From contig CALAVE010000062.1 of the NCBI GenBank assembly GCA_937892215.1, positions 1-31,572 of the forward strand: a stretch of DNA of 31,572 nucleotides. Direction: 5' to 3'. The notes beneath the pieces are model-generated. The model worked only from the letters and a program-made list of their open reading frames with translations. It had not been told where the DNA came from and did no database searches. Positions within the stretch are counted from its first letter, which is position 1, and each line of letters opens with the position of its first letter. The position numbers and the translations under genes are program-made. The DNA comes from an uncultured Porphyromonadaceae bacterium (GTDB lineage: Bacteria > Bacteroidota > Bacteroidia > Bacteroidales > Muribaculaceae). Shown here one piece after another: positions 8,304 to 15,385 of the stretch.

Positions 8304-8864
8304 TTAATCGTTATCCGTAAAAAATGACTCAATTTTTTTTATCGCATGATGATACGAGGCCTTCAGGGCACCAACAGATGTGCCCAGAATCTCGCTCATG
8401 TCCTCGTACTTCATCTCATCGTAGTAGCGCATGTTGAACACAAGGCGTTGTTTCTCGGGCAGCGTGGCTATGGCGCGTTGAAGCTTAGCCTGCGTGGCAT
8501 CACCGTCGAACCACGGGTCTGACTCAAGCGTTTTTGCCAGAAAACTGTCGTCACTGTCAAGCGGAATATTGTTCTGCGCTTTTTTCTTGTTTATGAAAGT
8601 GATCGACTCATTGATTGCTATCTTGTGAAGCCATGTCGATAGCTTGGCATCTCCGCGGAAGTTGTCGATGTTGGTCCACGCTTTAATGAACGTGTTCTGC
8701 AGAATGTCGCTCGCGTCATCATGGTCAAATACCATACGGCGAATCTGCCAGTAAAGTGCTTGAGAGTAGTGCTCAATCACTTTCCCAAATGCGTCGCGCG
8801 CAGAATTGGGGTCGTGAAGTTGCTCCACTACCGCCGCTTCGTCATATATGTATTTGCCCGCCAT
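8304..8864 (-). CDS. RNA polymerase ECF-type sigma factor
   Basis: The product is a 186-residue two-domain sigma-70 factor. Region 2 covers about residues 25-95, with DASDILQNTFIKAW and FRGDAKLSTWLHKIAIN typical of regions 2.2-2.4. Region 4 covers about residues 125-180, with LPEKQRLVFNMRYYDEM and a helix-turn-helix at SEILGTSVGALKASYHHAI. Region 3 is absent, as expected for the ECF group. It starts only 14 nt after the stop of the third lipoprotein gene, so it may be expressed with the receptor locus. The downstream one-TM and Spy-like genes are its likely regulatory partners. Its target promoters cannot be read from the sequence. Confidence 0.93.
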   Translation of the reverse strand: MAGKYIYDEAAVVEQLHDPNSARDAFGKVIEHYSQALYWQIRRMVFDHDDASDILQNTFIKAWTNIDNFRGDAKLSTWLHKIAINESITFINKKKAQNNIPLDSDDSFLAKTLESDPWFDGDATQAKLQRAIATLPEKQRLVFNMRYYDEMKYEDMSEILGTSVGALKASYHHAIKKIESFFTDND

Positions 8865-8878
8865 TATTCTGTAAATGT

Positions 8879-9706
8879 TTATTCAAGTGCCGAATAGAAC
8901 ATAGATGCCGATACAGACAGTGAGTATCCCATGCACTCATAGCTGCCGCTCATCTTAAGTCCTTGTTCTGTGAACTCCATAAAGAAATCGGTGAGTTTAT
9001 ACTTATCGGTTTTGTCATCGTCGGTGACCTCATCGGCTTTTAAGCGATATCCGTCTGCGGTGATTTCCACCGGAATGTCGCTATAGCTCACTTCATCCAC
9101 CCAAGCCATCCCATCCTCAGCCGCAAAGTTGTTTATAACCATGTTCGCTTTCATCGTGGACTGGTTAATGACTATGGTGAAATGCTGCTCGCTGAAGGTC
9201 GTCTCTAAGCTGTTGTCCTCATTGCTCACGGCATGGACTTTTGAGTAGTACATGGGCAGGGTGGGTGTCGTTACAGCTTTGTAGCGGTCTTCAACTTCGA
9301 AAGCGTAATATATAACACCGGTTCTCAGGTCGGCACGGCCGCGAACGTTCTTGATTATCTCTCCGCCTTCAGCCGTTATGTCGCCCGCATTGAATGTGTG
9401 GCACACCAGATTGCTGTTATATGTCATCTGGGTGGTCGGCACTTCAAAGACTACCGTACTTCCGTTAGTGAGTTTTGCTTCGGCCTCAAAACTGATAGTG
9501 ACTGCCGTTACATCGTACACATAGTGTGTGCTCGTCACAGAGAATGTGGCATCGCCCGTTTTGCTGTCGATGACATGATTATACATCACACTTGTGAATT
9601 TGTTGATTTTGTGTGACGAACTGCCATTGTCGTCTCCGCACGAAACTGATATAATGGACAGTGCCGTGCAAAGCAGTAGTGTTATAATAGATTTGTTTAT
9701 TGTCAT
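8879..9706 (-). CDS. Lipoprotein A, two-repeat beta-rich family
   Basis: This 275-residue product has a lipoprotein signal peptide ending ISVSC, with Cys23 the lipidated residue. It is followed by GDDNG, an acidic stretch like the surface-export signals of Bacteroidota lipoproteins. The mature part appears to hold two related beta-rich halves: one beginning near THYVYDVTAV and one near QHFTIVINQS. It resembles the two upstream lipoproteins; MYNHVIDSKTG here matches LMNHVVNASSG in lipoprotein B. I do not recognise a named domain. A role as a surface binding protein for the nearby TonB receptor is inferred from context. It lies 24 nt after lipoprotein B. Confidence 0.75.
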   Translation of the reverse strand: MTINKSIITLLLCTALSIISVSCGDDNGSSSHKINKFTSVMYNHVIDSKTGDATFSVTSTHYVYDVTAVTISFEAEAKLTNGSTVVFEVPTTQMTYNSNLVCHTFNAGDITAEGGEIIKNVRGRADLRTGVIYYAFEVEDRYKAVTTPTLPMYYSKVHAVSNEDNSLETTFSEQHFTIVINQSTMKANMVINNFAAEDGMAWVDEVSYSDIPVEITADGYRLKADEVTDDDKTDKYKLTDFFMEFTEQGLKMSGSYECMGYSLSVSASMFYSALE

Positions 9707-9730
9707 ATTAAATGGGTTTTATGCGTTTTG

Positions 9731-10606
9731 TCAGTCCTTGTCTTTGTAATATTTCCCTGAACCGATTGATTTATAGACAGGGGTTGACCATTCGATACTC
9801 ATTTCACCGGTGCCTAGGTATAGGCTCGCATTAAGTTCTTCTAATTTATACTTGGGGACAGCATTGTTGTTCACAAAACGATCCATCCACGTCAATCCGC
9901 TGTAATCCCATACCGATTCTGTGGAAACGCCTTTAATTGGTACCACTTCTATGTCTTTACCCTTCAAAAGGAAACCTGTGCTCGTGAGTTCCACGTCCAG
10001 TCCCTCGTATTTGAGCTGAGTGATGATTCCGGTGGTCTTGCTAAGCCTTATATCGGAGATTGTGACATCAGCTTTCAGTTCAGTGGGGTTGATGGCAAAC
10101 GTGTAGAGCGCGTTCTCGTGCTTGTATGTGTCGCCTATCGTGTCGGTTGTGGTAAGTGTGGATGTGTAATAAACAGTAGGACGTGTTGCGTTCACCTTGT
10201 ACTGGCCGTCAATGTCCATTTCCAGTTTTATCACATCATTGAAGATATCATAGTAACCGCTAACCGTAACCGTTTTGCTCCCCGCTACGGCTTTTGTCTG
10301 CTTGAATGTCACCCATTGTATGTCCTGCTCGTAATCCACCTTGATATTTGGTAGGTCTATGGCGGTGCTGCTACCGTTAAGGCTGATATCGGTGCTCAAG
10401 TCGGCGGTGAGGTTATTGCGGTCAATTATCAGATGATAGTCGCTGGCGCTTATGCCTTCAACTGCCCCCGACGAGGCATTCACAACATGATTCATCAGCG
10501 TTCGGGTTACTATCACATCGCGCAATGGCTCGTTTCCGCCATCGTCGTCACCACAGGCGCAAAGAGCCGCCAGCACCGGAATAAGTATGTAGATAAAATG
10601 CTTCAT
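9731..10606 (-). CDS. Lipoprotein B, two-repeat beta-rich family
   Basis: The start at 10606 gives 291 residues beginning MKHFIYILIPVLAALCAC, with the lipidated Cys18 followed by GDDDGG, an acidic surface-export-like signal. An ATG further upstream (10675) is less likely because it would add 23 residues before the signal peptide and lies upstream of a perfect promoter. Two similar beta-rich halves start near SDYHLIIDRN (about residue 55) and near ALYTFAINPT. The sequence is related to lipoproteins A and C; LLKGKDI here matches TLKGTDI in C. Function is unknown. It begins a possible second transcription unit with lipoprotein A and the sigma factor genes. Confidence 0.75.
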   Translation of the reverse strand: MKHFIYILIPVLAALCACGDDDGGNEPLRDVIVTRTLMNHVVNASSGAVEGISASDYHLIIDRNNLTADLSTDISLNGSSTAIDLPNIKVDYEQDIQWVTFKQTKAVAGSKTVTVSGYYDIFNDVIKLEMDIDGQYKVNATRPTVYYTSTLTTTDTIGDTYKHENALYTFAINPTELKADVTISDIRLSKTTGIITQLKYEGLDVELTSTGFLLKGKDIEVVPIKGVSTESVWDYSGLTWMDRFVNNNAVPKYKLEELNASLYLGTGEMSIEWSTPVYKSIGSGKYYKDKD

Positions 10607-10633
10607 AATCGCTTTTGGGGTGTTTATCCTTTG

Positions 10634-10665
10634 CAAAAATAATATAATACCCACTAAATGCCAAA
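10634..10665 (-). promoter_or_regulatory. Internal promoter for lipoprotein B and downstream genes
   Basis: On the minus strand TTTG (10665-10662) is followed after exactly 20 nt by TATTTTTG (10641-10634), a full match to the Bacteroides consensus TTTG / TAnnTTTG. The predicted start lies near 10628, about 22 nt before the ATG at 10606. Confidence 0.75.
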
Positions 10666-10705
10666 TTAATTTCATTTTTTTAACCGCTTGGGGTGGTAAT
10701 GATTG

Positions 10706-10745
10706 ACCGGAGGGCGCCTACTGTATTGGTTCAGCACCCTCCGGT
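10706..10745 (-). terminator. Intercistronic hairpin after lipoprotein C
   Basis: ACCGGAGGG (10706-10714) pairs perfectly with CCCTCCGGT (10737-10745) around a 22-base loop. On the minus strand no strong U-run follows (CAATCATT), so it may be a partial terminator, a processing site or an mRNA 3'-end stabiliser rather than a full stop. It sits between lipoprotein C and the internal promoter of lipoprotein B. Confidence 0.5.
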
Positions 10746-10784
10746 TGTGTTAGCTTTGCTTATATGGTTTTTCGCTCTGCTTGA

Positions 10785-11669
10785 TTAGAAGTGAACGAGT
10801 TTGCTCTTGCAGTCGTTCAGGTTCGCTTCATTTCCCGCTTCGTTGACGAAGTGCTTGCCCATGCAGTCGAACGATACCATGAGATCTCCGGTAAGGAAGT
10901 TGAGCTCACATTCCAAATTGGTTACTGTCCTTGAATCCATGGGGATGCGTTGGTCGTTACTGTCGTAGTAGTAGGGAACGATGTCGGTGCCTTTCAGTGT
11001 GTAGCCTGAGTTAGTGAATGTGGCGGGCACGTTGGGTATCTCAATGCAGTCGAGCACAGGCATTTTCTCGTCGAATTTAACGTTATACATGAAAATGCTG
11101 CAGGTGTTATCCGATTTGAGATTGAATTCACAGAATGTGGTGGTGGGGTACACTTCACCTGTGACAGGGCTGTAATAGACGTATCCGTCTTCTTCGTTCA
11201 GTGCCGAATAGTAGCTGGAACTGAATGAGAACACTTGTGTGGTGCCGTGCGAAGAAACCACCTTGAAGCGGATGGTCTGGATGCCGTTATACTGGTCGAT
11301 AACTCCGTGAAGGTCGGTGATGGTGTACTCGCTGTAGGCGGTGCCTGCTTCGTCCACGGGGATAATGCTCGATGTATTGAATGAAATAATGTCCACTGCC
11401 ACCGGTTTAACTGTTATGTCGTTGAGTACCATGGTGATAACGGGCATATACTGATTGAATGAGGTGGTGACGGTGAAGTTCATCTTCTGTTTCACGTTGT
11501 CAATCTCATAGGTGTATTGTGCCGATGATATGAACGGCTCGCTGGAACCCTGAGTGATTGTTTGCAACTTAGAGTTAATAGTGGTCTTGCTTACGGGCTC
11601 GTCGTTGCCGCAGGAGGCAAGCGAAGCCATAAGCGGCAGAACCATAGCCATTAAAAGGATTTTTTTCAT
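10785..11669 (-). CDS. Lipoprotein C, two-repeat beta-rich family
   Basis: This 294-residue product has a lipoprotein signal ending SLASC (Cys20) followed by GNDE. Two halves start alike: AQYTYEIDNVKQKMNF (about residues 50-65) and FCEFNLKSDNTCSIF (about 179-193), pointing to an internal duplication. The C-terminal part has TLKGTDI and a final DLMVSFDCMGKHF segment comparable to KMSGSYECMGYSL in lipoprotein A. It is 37 nt after the TonB receptor and is its most likely surface partner. No known family was recognised with confidence; HmuY-like or other ligand-binding lipoproteins are possible functional analogues only. Confidence 0.75.
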   Translation of the reverse strand: MKKILLMAMVLPLMASLASCGNDEPVSKTTINSKLQTITQGSSEPFISSAQYTYEIDNVKQKMNFTVTTSFNQYMPVITMVLNDITVKPVAVDIISFNTSSIIPVDEAGTAYSEYTITDLHGVIDQYNGIQTIRFKVVSSHGTTQVFSFSSSYYSALNEEDGYVYYSPVTGEVYPTTTFCEFNLKSDNTCSIFMYNVKFDEKMPVLDCIEIPNVPATFTNSGYTLKGTDIVPYYYDSNDQRIPMDSRTVTNLECELNFLTGDLMVSFDCMGKHFVNEAGNEANLNDCKSKLVHF

Positions 11670-11706
11670 AATAGTTAAATTGTTATTGTTGATAATTATT
11701 TTAATT

Positions 11707-13944
11707 TCAGATGTTTATCCGCAGTGTCGCTCCTATAGCCCTGCCTTTTCCACGCTGGAGGAACTCGTGGCTTATAGAAACAAAGAGGAACGTGCTGTAT
11801 TCGGTGCCTGTGAGGTTGCGACCCCAGATTTCCAGGCTGTAATTCTTGCCGGCAAGGGTCATATTAGAGCCCAGAAGCGCGTAGAATGGCTGGCGCATGC
11901 TGTTCACTTCGTTCCACCATATTTCGCCCACGCCGCGCACATTTGCGCTTATGGTGATTTTCTTTAACCATGAGGTGCTGATGTGGAATCTGTGGCTTAC
12001 TTCACACCAGAGGGTGTTAGTGGGGCAGTAAGGGATGAAATTGCCTTTGTGGTCTGCCTTGCCGTCATGGTACTTGATGAACTTGGCATTACAGTATCCG
12101 TAACTTGCCGATATCCGGGTGCCGTCGAACGGTAATGCGGTTGCACTAAGTTCCACTCCCACGCTTCTGGTCTTGCCGGCATTGGTCATCACTCTTCCGG
12201 TGGTAGTCCCGTCGGGGAATACTGTAAGTTGTCTGTCGCGGCAGTCGATATAGTATGCGTTTACGTCGGCAAGCAGTTTGCCTTGAAGCAGTGACAGGTG
12301 CGCTCCGGCCTCATAATTCCATGCAACTTCGGGCTTATAACCTACAATCTCATCAACCTTATAGTTAGCGCCAATTCCCATTCTGCGCATCAGTCTCTGC
12401 TGTAGTACATCGCTGAACATCTGGGTGTTGAACCCTCCGGCCTTGTATCCCTTGCTCACGGTAGCAAACAGGCTCCATTTTGAGTCCATGTCAGGCCTAT
12501 ATACAACGCTGAACTTGGGCAGAATCTGAACAAAATCTTTCTTCAGGGTGCCGCTGTCGTCGATGTCGATGTCGCTGTGGTAATAGAGTTCGCCGGTTTC
12601 TTGGACGTAAGTATCGTAACCTGTGTGGGTCTCGCTGTTGTACTTGAGTGCGGAATGTTCATAATCAACACGCAGGCCGGCTGTTATGTTAAACTTTCCC
12701 AGCGTAAGCTGTGACTCGTGATATAGCGCAATTCCCCACGTGGGGCAAGTGAAATCGCTTCCAAGCAGGAACGAACGTGAGTCCCATTCTATGGGGTATT
12801 CCGGAATGGCTTCATTACGATGTTTCTCAATCAGTTCGCTAATACCGGTGTCCTTGAACGTAACGGGAGCCGACATTCGGTAGCGGCGATAAAAACCGAA
12901 AAGCCCGGCGAGCCAATGATACTTGTCACCTGTTACATCTTTGCTTTTCACCACCAAGTCTTGCGTGACGCTGTGCTCTTTGCGTGCCTGTGTGAGTGTG
13001 AAATAGGGCAGTGGGGTGAAGTCCTGGTCCAGAGTCATGTTGTCATCAATGTATTGATAACTTGTTATGCTGGAGAACTTTAATTGCCCGAAATCGTGCG
13101 TCACGGTAAGGCCGTCCATAATTGACGTTCTCCGATAAAAGCAAGTGTCATTGTAAGAGATTGTACCGGTCTCAGTGAACACGTATGGATAGCCGCCTTG
13201 TCGGCTGTGGCTTACGATGAGGGCATTACTGACAAGCACGTTTTTGCTTGGAACCCACTCGGCTTTGATTCGCCCCAGCCCGTTGCGCTCCCAGTCGCAT
13301 TTCTTGCCGTTGAACAGGTTGGTGTGCTCACCCTTGCTACCGGCATATTGTGCGCTTACGGCTAATCCAAAATTGTTCCCGGGCTTGAAATAATAGCTCG
13401 CGCCGGCCTTTAGACTTCCGAATGAGCCGTATTCAGCCATCACGCGCAGACCCTTGTAGTTAAGGGGCGAAATGGTATAGATATTCATCAGCCCTCCCAT
13501 AGTGTTGCGCCCGTATAGCGTGCTTTGTGGCCCACGGTGCACTTCTGCATGGTTAATATCCATGAGCTCAAAGTCGTAGTTCTCTTTGCACATGACGGGG
13601 ATGTTGTCGATATTGAGTCCCATTGACGGCTGGTCTATACGTGAGCCCATACCGCGGATGTAGATAGTGGAAGTCATTCGGCTACCATAATCAGGTATGA
13701 AAAAGTTGGGGGCGAAATCACTGATTTGTCTTGCTGTCGTTACATTGTTGCGCTCCATTTGCTCCCTATTGACGGTGGTTGTCAGCGTCGATTGGTCGCT
13801 GATTTGGCTATTGTGCTTAATTGCGCTTACAGTGATTTCATCCAGGCTGAACGATAACTCAACGTTGCTTGAGTCGGTAAGCTCAGCCGCATACCCTATG
13901 AAAGCACAATAAAACACCAGTAATATGACTGCCCACTTTTTCAT
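11707..13944 (-). CDS. TonB-dependent outer-membrane receptor
   Basis: The start at 13944 gives 745 residues with the signal peptide MKKWAVILLVFYCAFIGYA; the longer reading from 13980 would place 12 extra residues before it. A TonB-box-like segment DEITVSA follows. The plug domain comes next, with NREQMERNNVTTARQ, the IRGMGSR motif and the HRGPQSTLYGRNTMGG motif. The rest is a 22-strand barrel pattern of alternating aromatic strands. It lacks the N-terminal carboxypeptidase-regulatory-like domain of SusC proteins, and no SusD gene is near, so it belongs with metal-chelate, heme or vitamin-type receptors rather than glycan ones. The ligand is unknown. The C terminus ends in ATLRINI rather than the usual aromatic residue. 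Confidence 0.9.
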   Translation of the reverse strand: MKKWAVILLVFYCAFIGYAAELTDSSNVELSFSLDEITVSAIKHNSQISDQSTLTTTVNREQMERNNVTTARQISDFAPNFFIPDYGSRMTSTIYIRGMGSRIDQPSMGLNIDNIPVMCKENYDFELMDINHAEVHRGPQSTLYGRNTMGGLMNIYTISPLNYKGLRVMAEYGSFGSLKAGASYYFKPGNNFGLAVSAQYAGSKGEHTNLFNGKKCDWERNGLGRIKAEWVPSKNVLVSNALIVSHSRQGGYPYVFTETGTISYNDTCFYRRTSIMDGLTVTHDFGQLKFSSITSYQYIDDNMTLDQDFTPLPYFTLTQARKEHSVTQDLVVKSKDVTGDKYHWLAGLFGFYRRYRMSAPVTFKDTGISELIEKHRNEAIPEYPIEWDSRSFLLGSDFTCPTWGIALYHESQLTLGKFNITAGLRVDYEHSALKYNSETHTGYDTYVQETGELYYHSDIDIDDSGTLKKDFVQILPKFSVVYRPDMDSKWSLFATVSKGYKAGGFNTQMFSDVLQQRLMRRMGIGANYKVDEIVGYKPEVAWNYEAGAHLSLLQGKLLADVNAYYIDCRDRQLTVFPDGTTTGRVMTNAGKTRSVGVELSATALPFDGTRISASYGYCNAKFIKYHDGKADHKGNFIPYCPTNTLWCEVSHRFHISTSWLKKITISANVRGVGEIWWNEVNSMRQPFYALLGSNMTLAGKNYSLEIWGRNLTGTEYSTFLFVSISHEFLQRGKGRAIGATLRINI

Positions 13945-13949
13945 CGCCG

Positions 13950-13981
13950 CAAAATTACTCCTTTCGCTAAATATACACAAT
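13950..13981 (-). promoter_or_regulatory. Candidate promoter of the TonB receptor gene
   Basis: On the minus strand ATTG (13981-13978, three of four) is followed after 20 nt by TAATTTTG (13957-13950), a full TAnnTTTG match. The last base of the -7 box is only 5 nt from the receptor ATG (13944), so a transcript from it would be leaderless or nearly so. An AGGAG lies inside the spacer region, which would be unused in that case. Confidence 0.5.
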
Positions 13982-14297
13982 CACAATTTTTAGTGATTTT
14001 AGCGGCGTTAATACTTAGTTTGGCAAGGTAAGGCAAGAACAGCTGGATTTTTTTTGAACAAGTTGAAATTTAGTTTGGATTTGGTGCAAAGAAGTGGAAA
14101 AAAATGCTTAAATTTGCGCTGGAAAATTAGTGACTTGGTGTGGAAGTAATAGATGTGACACTACTATGGCACTGAGAACTAAATAATTAAGAATGGTCTT
14201 GTGTCTGTGCGACCCGGGCATTGTGCTTGTGTTGTATGGCTTCAAGTGATTGCAGATATATTAAAGAGATAAAAAGATACAATATAATAATCAGATT
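13982..14297. other. Intergenic region between the TonB receptor and the energy operon
   Basis: This AT-rich divergent spacer carries no credible ORF and no tRNA. It holds a candidate nuoA promoter. Homopolymer-like A and T runs are frequent (for example near 14049 and 14100). No clear operator palindrome or riboswitch-like structure was recognised. Confidence 0.6.
14080..14116 (+). promoter_or_regulatory. Weak candidate promoter of the nuo/atp operon
   Basis: TAAATTTG (14109-14116) fully matches the -7 consensus TAnnTTTG. The best upstream TTTG (14080-14083) is 25 nt away, longer than the usual 19-21. If real it would give a leader of roughly 175 nt before nuoA. Confidence 0.35.
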
Positions 14298-14666
14298 ATG
14301 GTTTTAATCGATATTCAGAGTACAACGTTGGCGGTGACGGCACTGATAGCCGGAATTGTCCTTGTTATAGGCGGCTTGGTGGTCGCCTTGCTCATTGGTC
14401 CTCGAAGCTACACCCAAAAGAAAGGTGAGCCGTACGAGTGCGGTATTCCTACGCGTGGCGACAACATGGCTCAGTTCCATGTGGGATATTACTTGTTTGC
14501 AATTCTATTTCTTATGTTCGATGTGGAGACAGTGTTCTTGTTCCCGTGGGCTACGATATGTAAGGAAGTAGGAGCGCAAGCTCTTGCCGCGGTGGGTACT
14601 TTTCTTGTAATTTTGGTTTTAGGCCTTGCGTATGCATGGAAGAAAGGAGCTTTGAGATGGAAGTAA
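14298..14666 (+). CDS. nuoA: NADH-quinone oxidoreductase subunit A
   Basis: This 122-residue membrane subunit of complex I lies beside the quinone-binding region. Three hydrophobic segments are visible (about residues 12-35, 62-84 and 92-115). The conserved loop EPYECGIPTRG and the segment QFHVGYYLFAILFLMFDVETVFLFPW are hallmarks of NuoA; the loop Cys (about residue 49) is the conserved one. It is the first gene of the 17-kb array. Its 3' end overlaps nuoB by 10 nt, suggesting translational coupling. Confidence 0.95.
   Translation: MVLIDIQSTTLAVTALIAGIVLVIGGLVVALLIGPRSYTQKKGEPYECGIPTRGDNMAQFHVGYYLFAILFLMFDVETVFLFPWATICKEVGAQALAAVGTFLVILVLGLAYAWKKGALRWK
14643..14649 (+). promoter_or_regulatory. 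Ribosome binding site of nuoB
   Basis: AAAGGAG lies 7 nt before the ATG at 14657 and inside the nuoA coding sequence. It decides the start of nuoB in favour of 14657 over the ATG at 14636, which would overlap nuoA more. Confidence 0.6.
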
Positions 14667-15328
14667 AGAATCCCAAGATTAAAAGCATGAAGCATGAGGA
14701 CTTCAAGAACAATGACTACATAGAACGTCTTGTTGCTGAACTTAATGCTTCGGGAACCAATGTAGTAGTAGGAAAGCTGGATCAACTTATTAACTGGGGG
14801 CGTGCCAATTCGTTGTGGCCGTTCTGTTTCGGCACAAGTTGTTGCGCAATAGAGTTCATGTGTCTGGGCGCAGCGCGCTATGATATGGCTCGCTTCGGAT
14901 TTGAGGTGGCGAGAAACTCCCCACGTCAGTCCGACTATATAATGTGCCAGGGAACCATAACACATCGTATGGCACCGGCGCTGATTCGCCTTTATGAGCA
15001 GATGGCGGAGCCTAAGTATGTAATAGCCTGTGGCGCTTGCACAGTGAGTGGCGGTCCGTTCAAGAAGAGTTATTGCGTGGTGAAGGGTGTGGATGAAATC
15101 ATCCCGGTAGATGTGTATCTGCCAGGATGTCCACCACGACCGGAAGCCATGTTCTATGCACTGCTTCAACTTCAGCGCAAGATAAAACTCCAGAAATTCT
15201 TTGGCGGAGACAATCGCAAAGAGAGTCGTAAGAAGTTCTTTGAGGCGCAGAAGCAGAAAGCCACGGGTGCAGATGTATCACATGTGAATACAGAAAACGA
15301 ACCGGTGCTTGAAGATGCGCAGAAGTAG
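14657..15328 (+). CDS. nuoB: NADH-quinone oxidoreductase subunit B
   Basis: NuoB carries the terminal 4Fe-4S cluster N2, which hands electrons to quinone. The 223-residue product has the four ligand cysteines: the adjacent pair in GTSCCAIEFM, one in IACGACTVSGG and one in LPGCPPRPEA. ARYDMARFGFEVAR is also typical. The start was chosen for the Shine-Dalgarno sequence. A charged tail of about 45 residues after the conserved core, rich in Lys, Gln and Glu, is longer than in E. coli-like short forms. It precedes the fused nuoCD gene by 57 nt. Confidence 0.96.
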   Translation: MEVKNPKIKSMKHEDFKNNDYIERLVAELNASGTNVVVGKLDQLINWGRANSLWPFCFGTSCCAIEFMCLGAARYDMARFGFEVARNSPRQSDYIMCQGTITHRMAPALIRLYEQMAEPKYVIACGACTVSGGPFKKSYCVVKGVDEIIPVDVYLPGCPPRPEAMFYALLQLQRKIKLQKFFGGDNRKESRKKFFEAQKQKATGADVSHVNTENEPVLEDAQK

Positions 15329-15385
15329 GCGCGCAATAATTCCGTAATTTATCAATCTTCCAAGAAAACAAAACTGACACTCAAT

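Noticed and set aside
11707..13944. SusC-type glycan importer and polysaccharide utilisation locus
   Set aside because: The receptor is too short, lacks the N-terminal regulatory-like domain, and no SusD, glycoside hydrolase or sensor gene is near.
13982..14297. Small RNA, riboswitch or tRNA in the divergent spacer
   Set aside because: No cloverleaf, conserved aptamer core or terminator-like hairpin could be traced by eye; only a candidate promoter was found.
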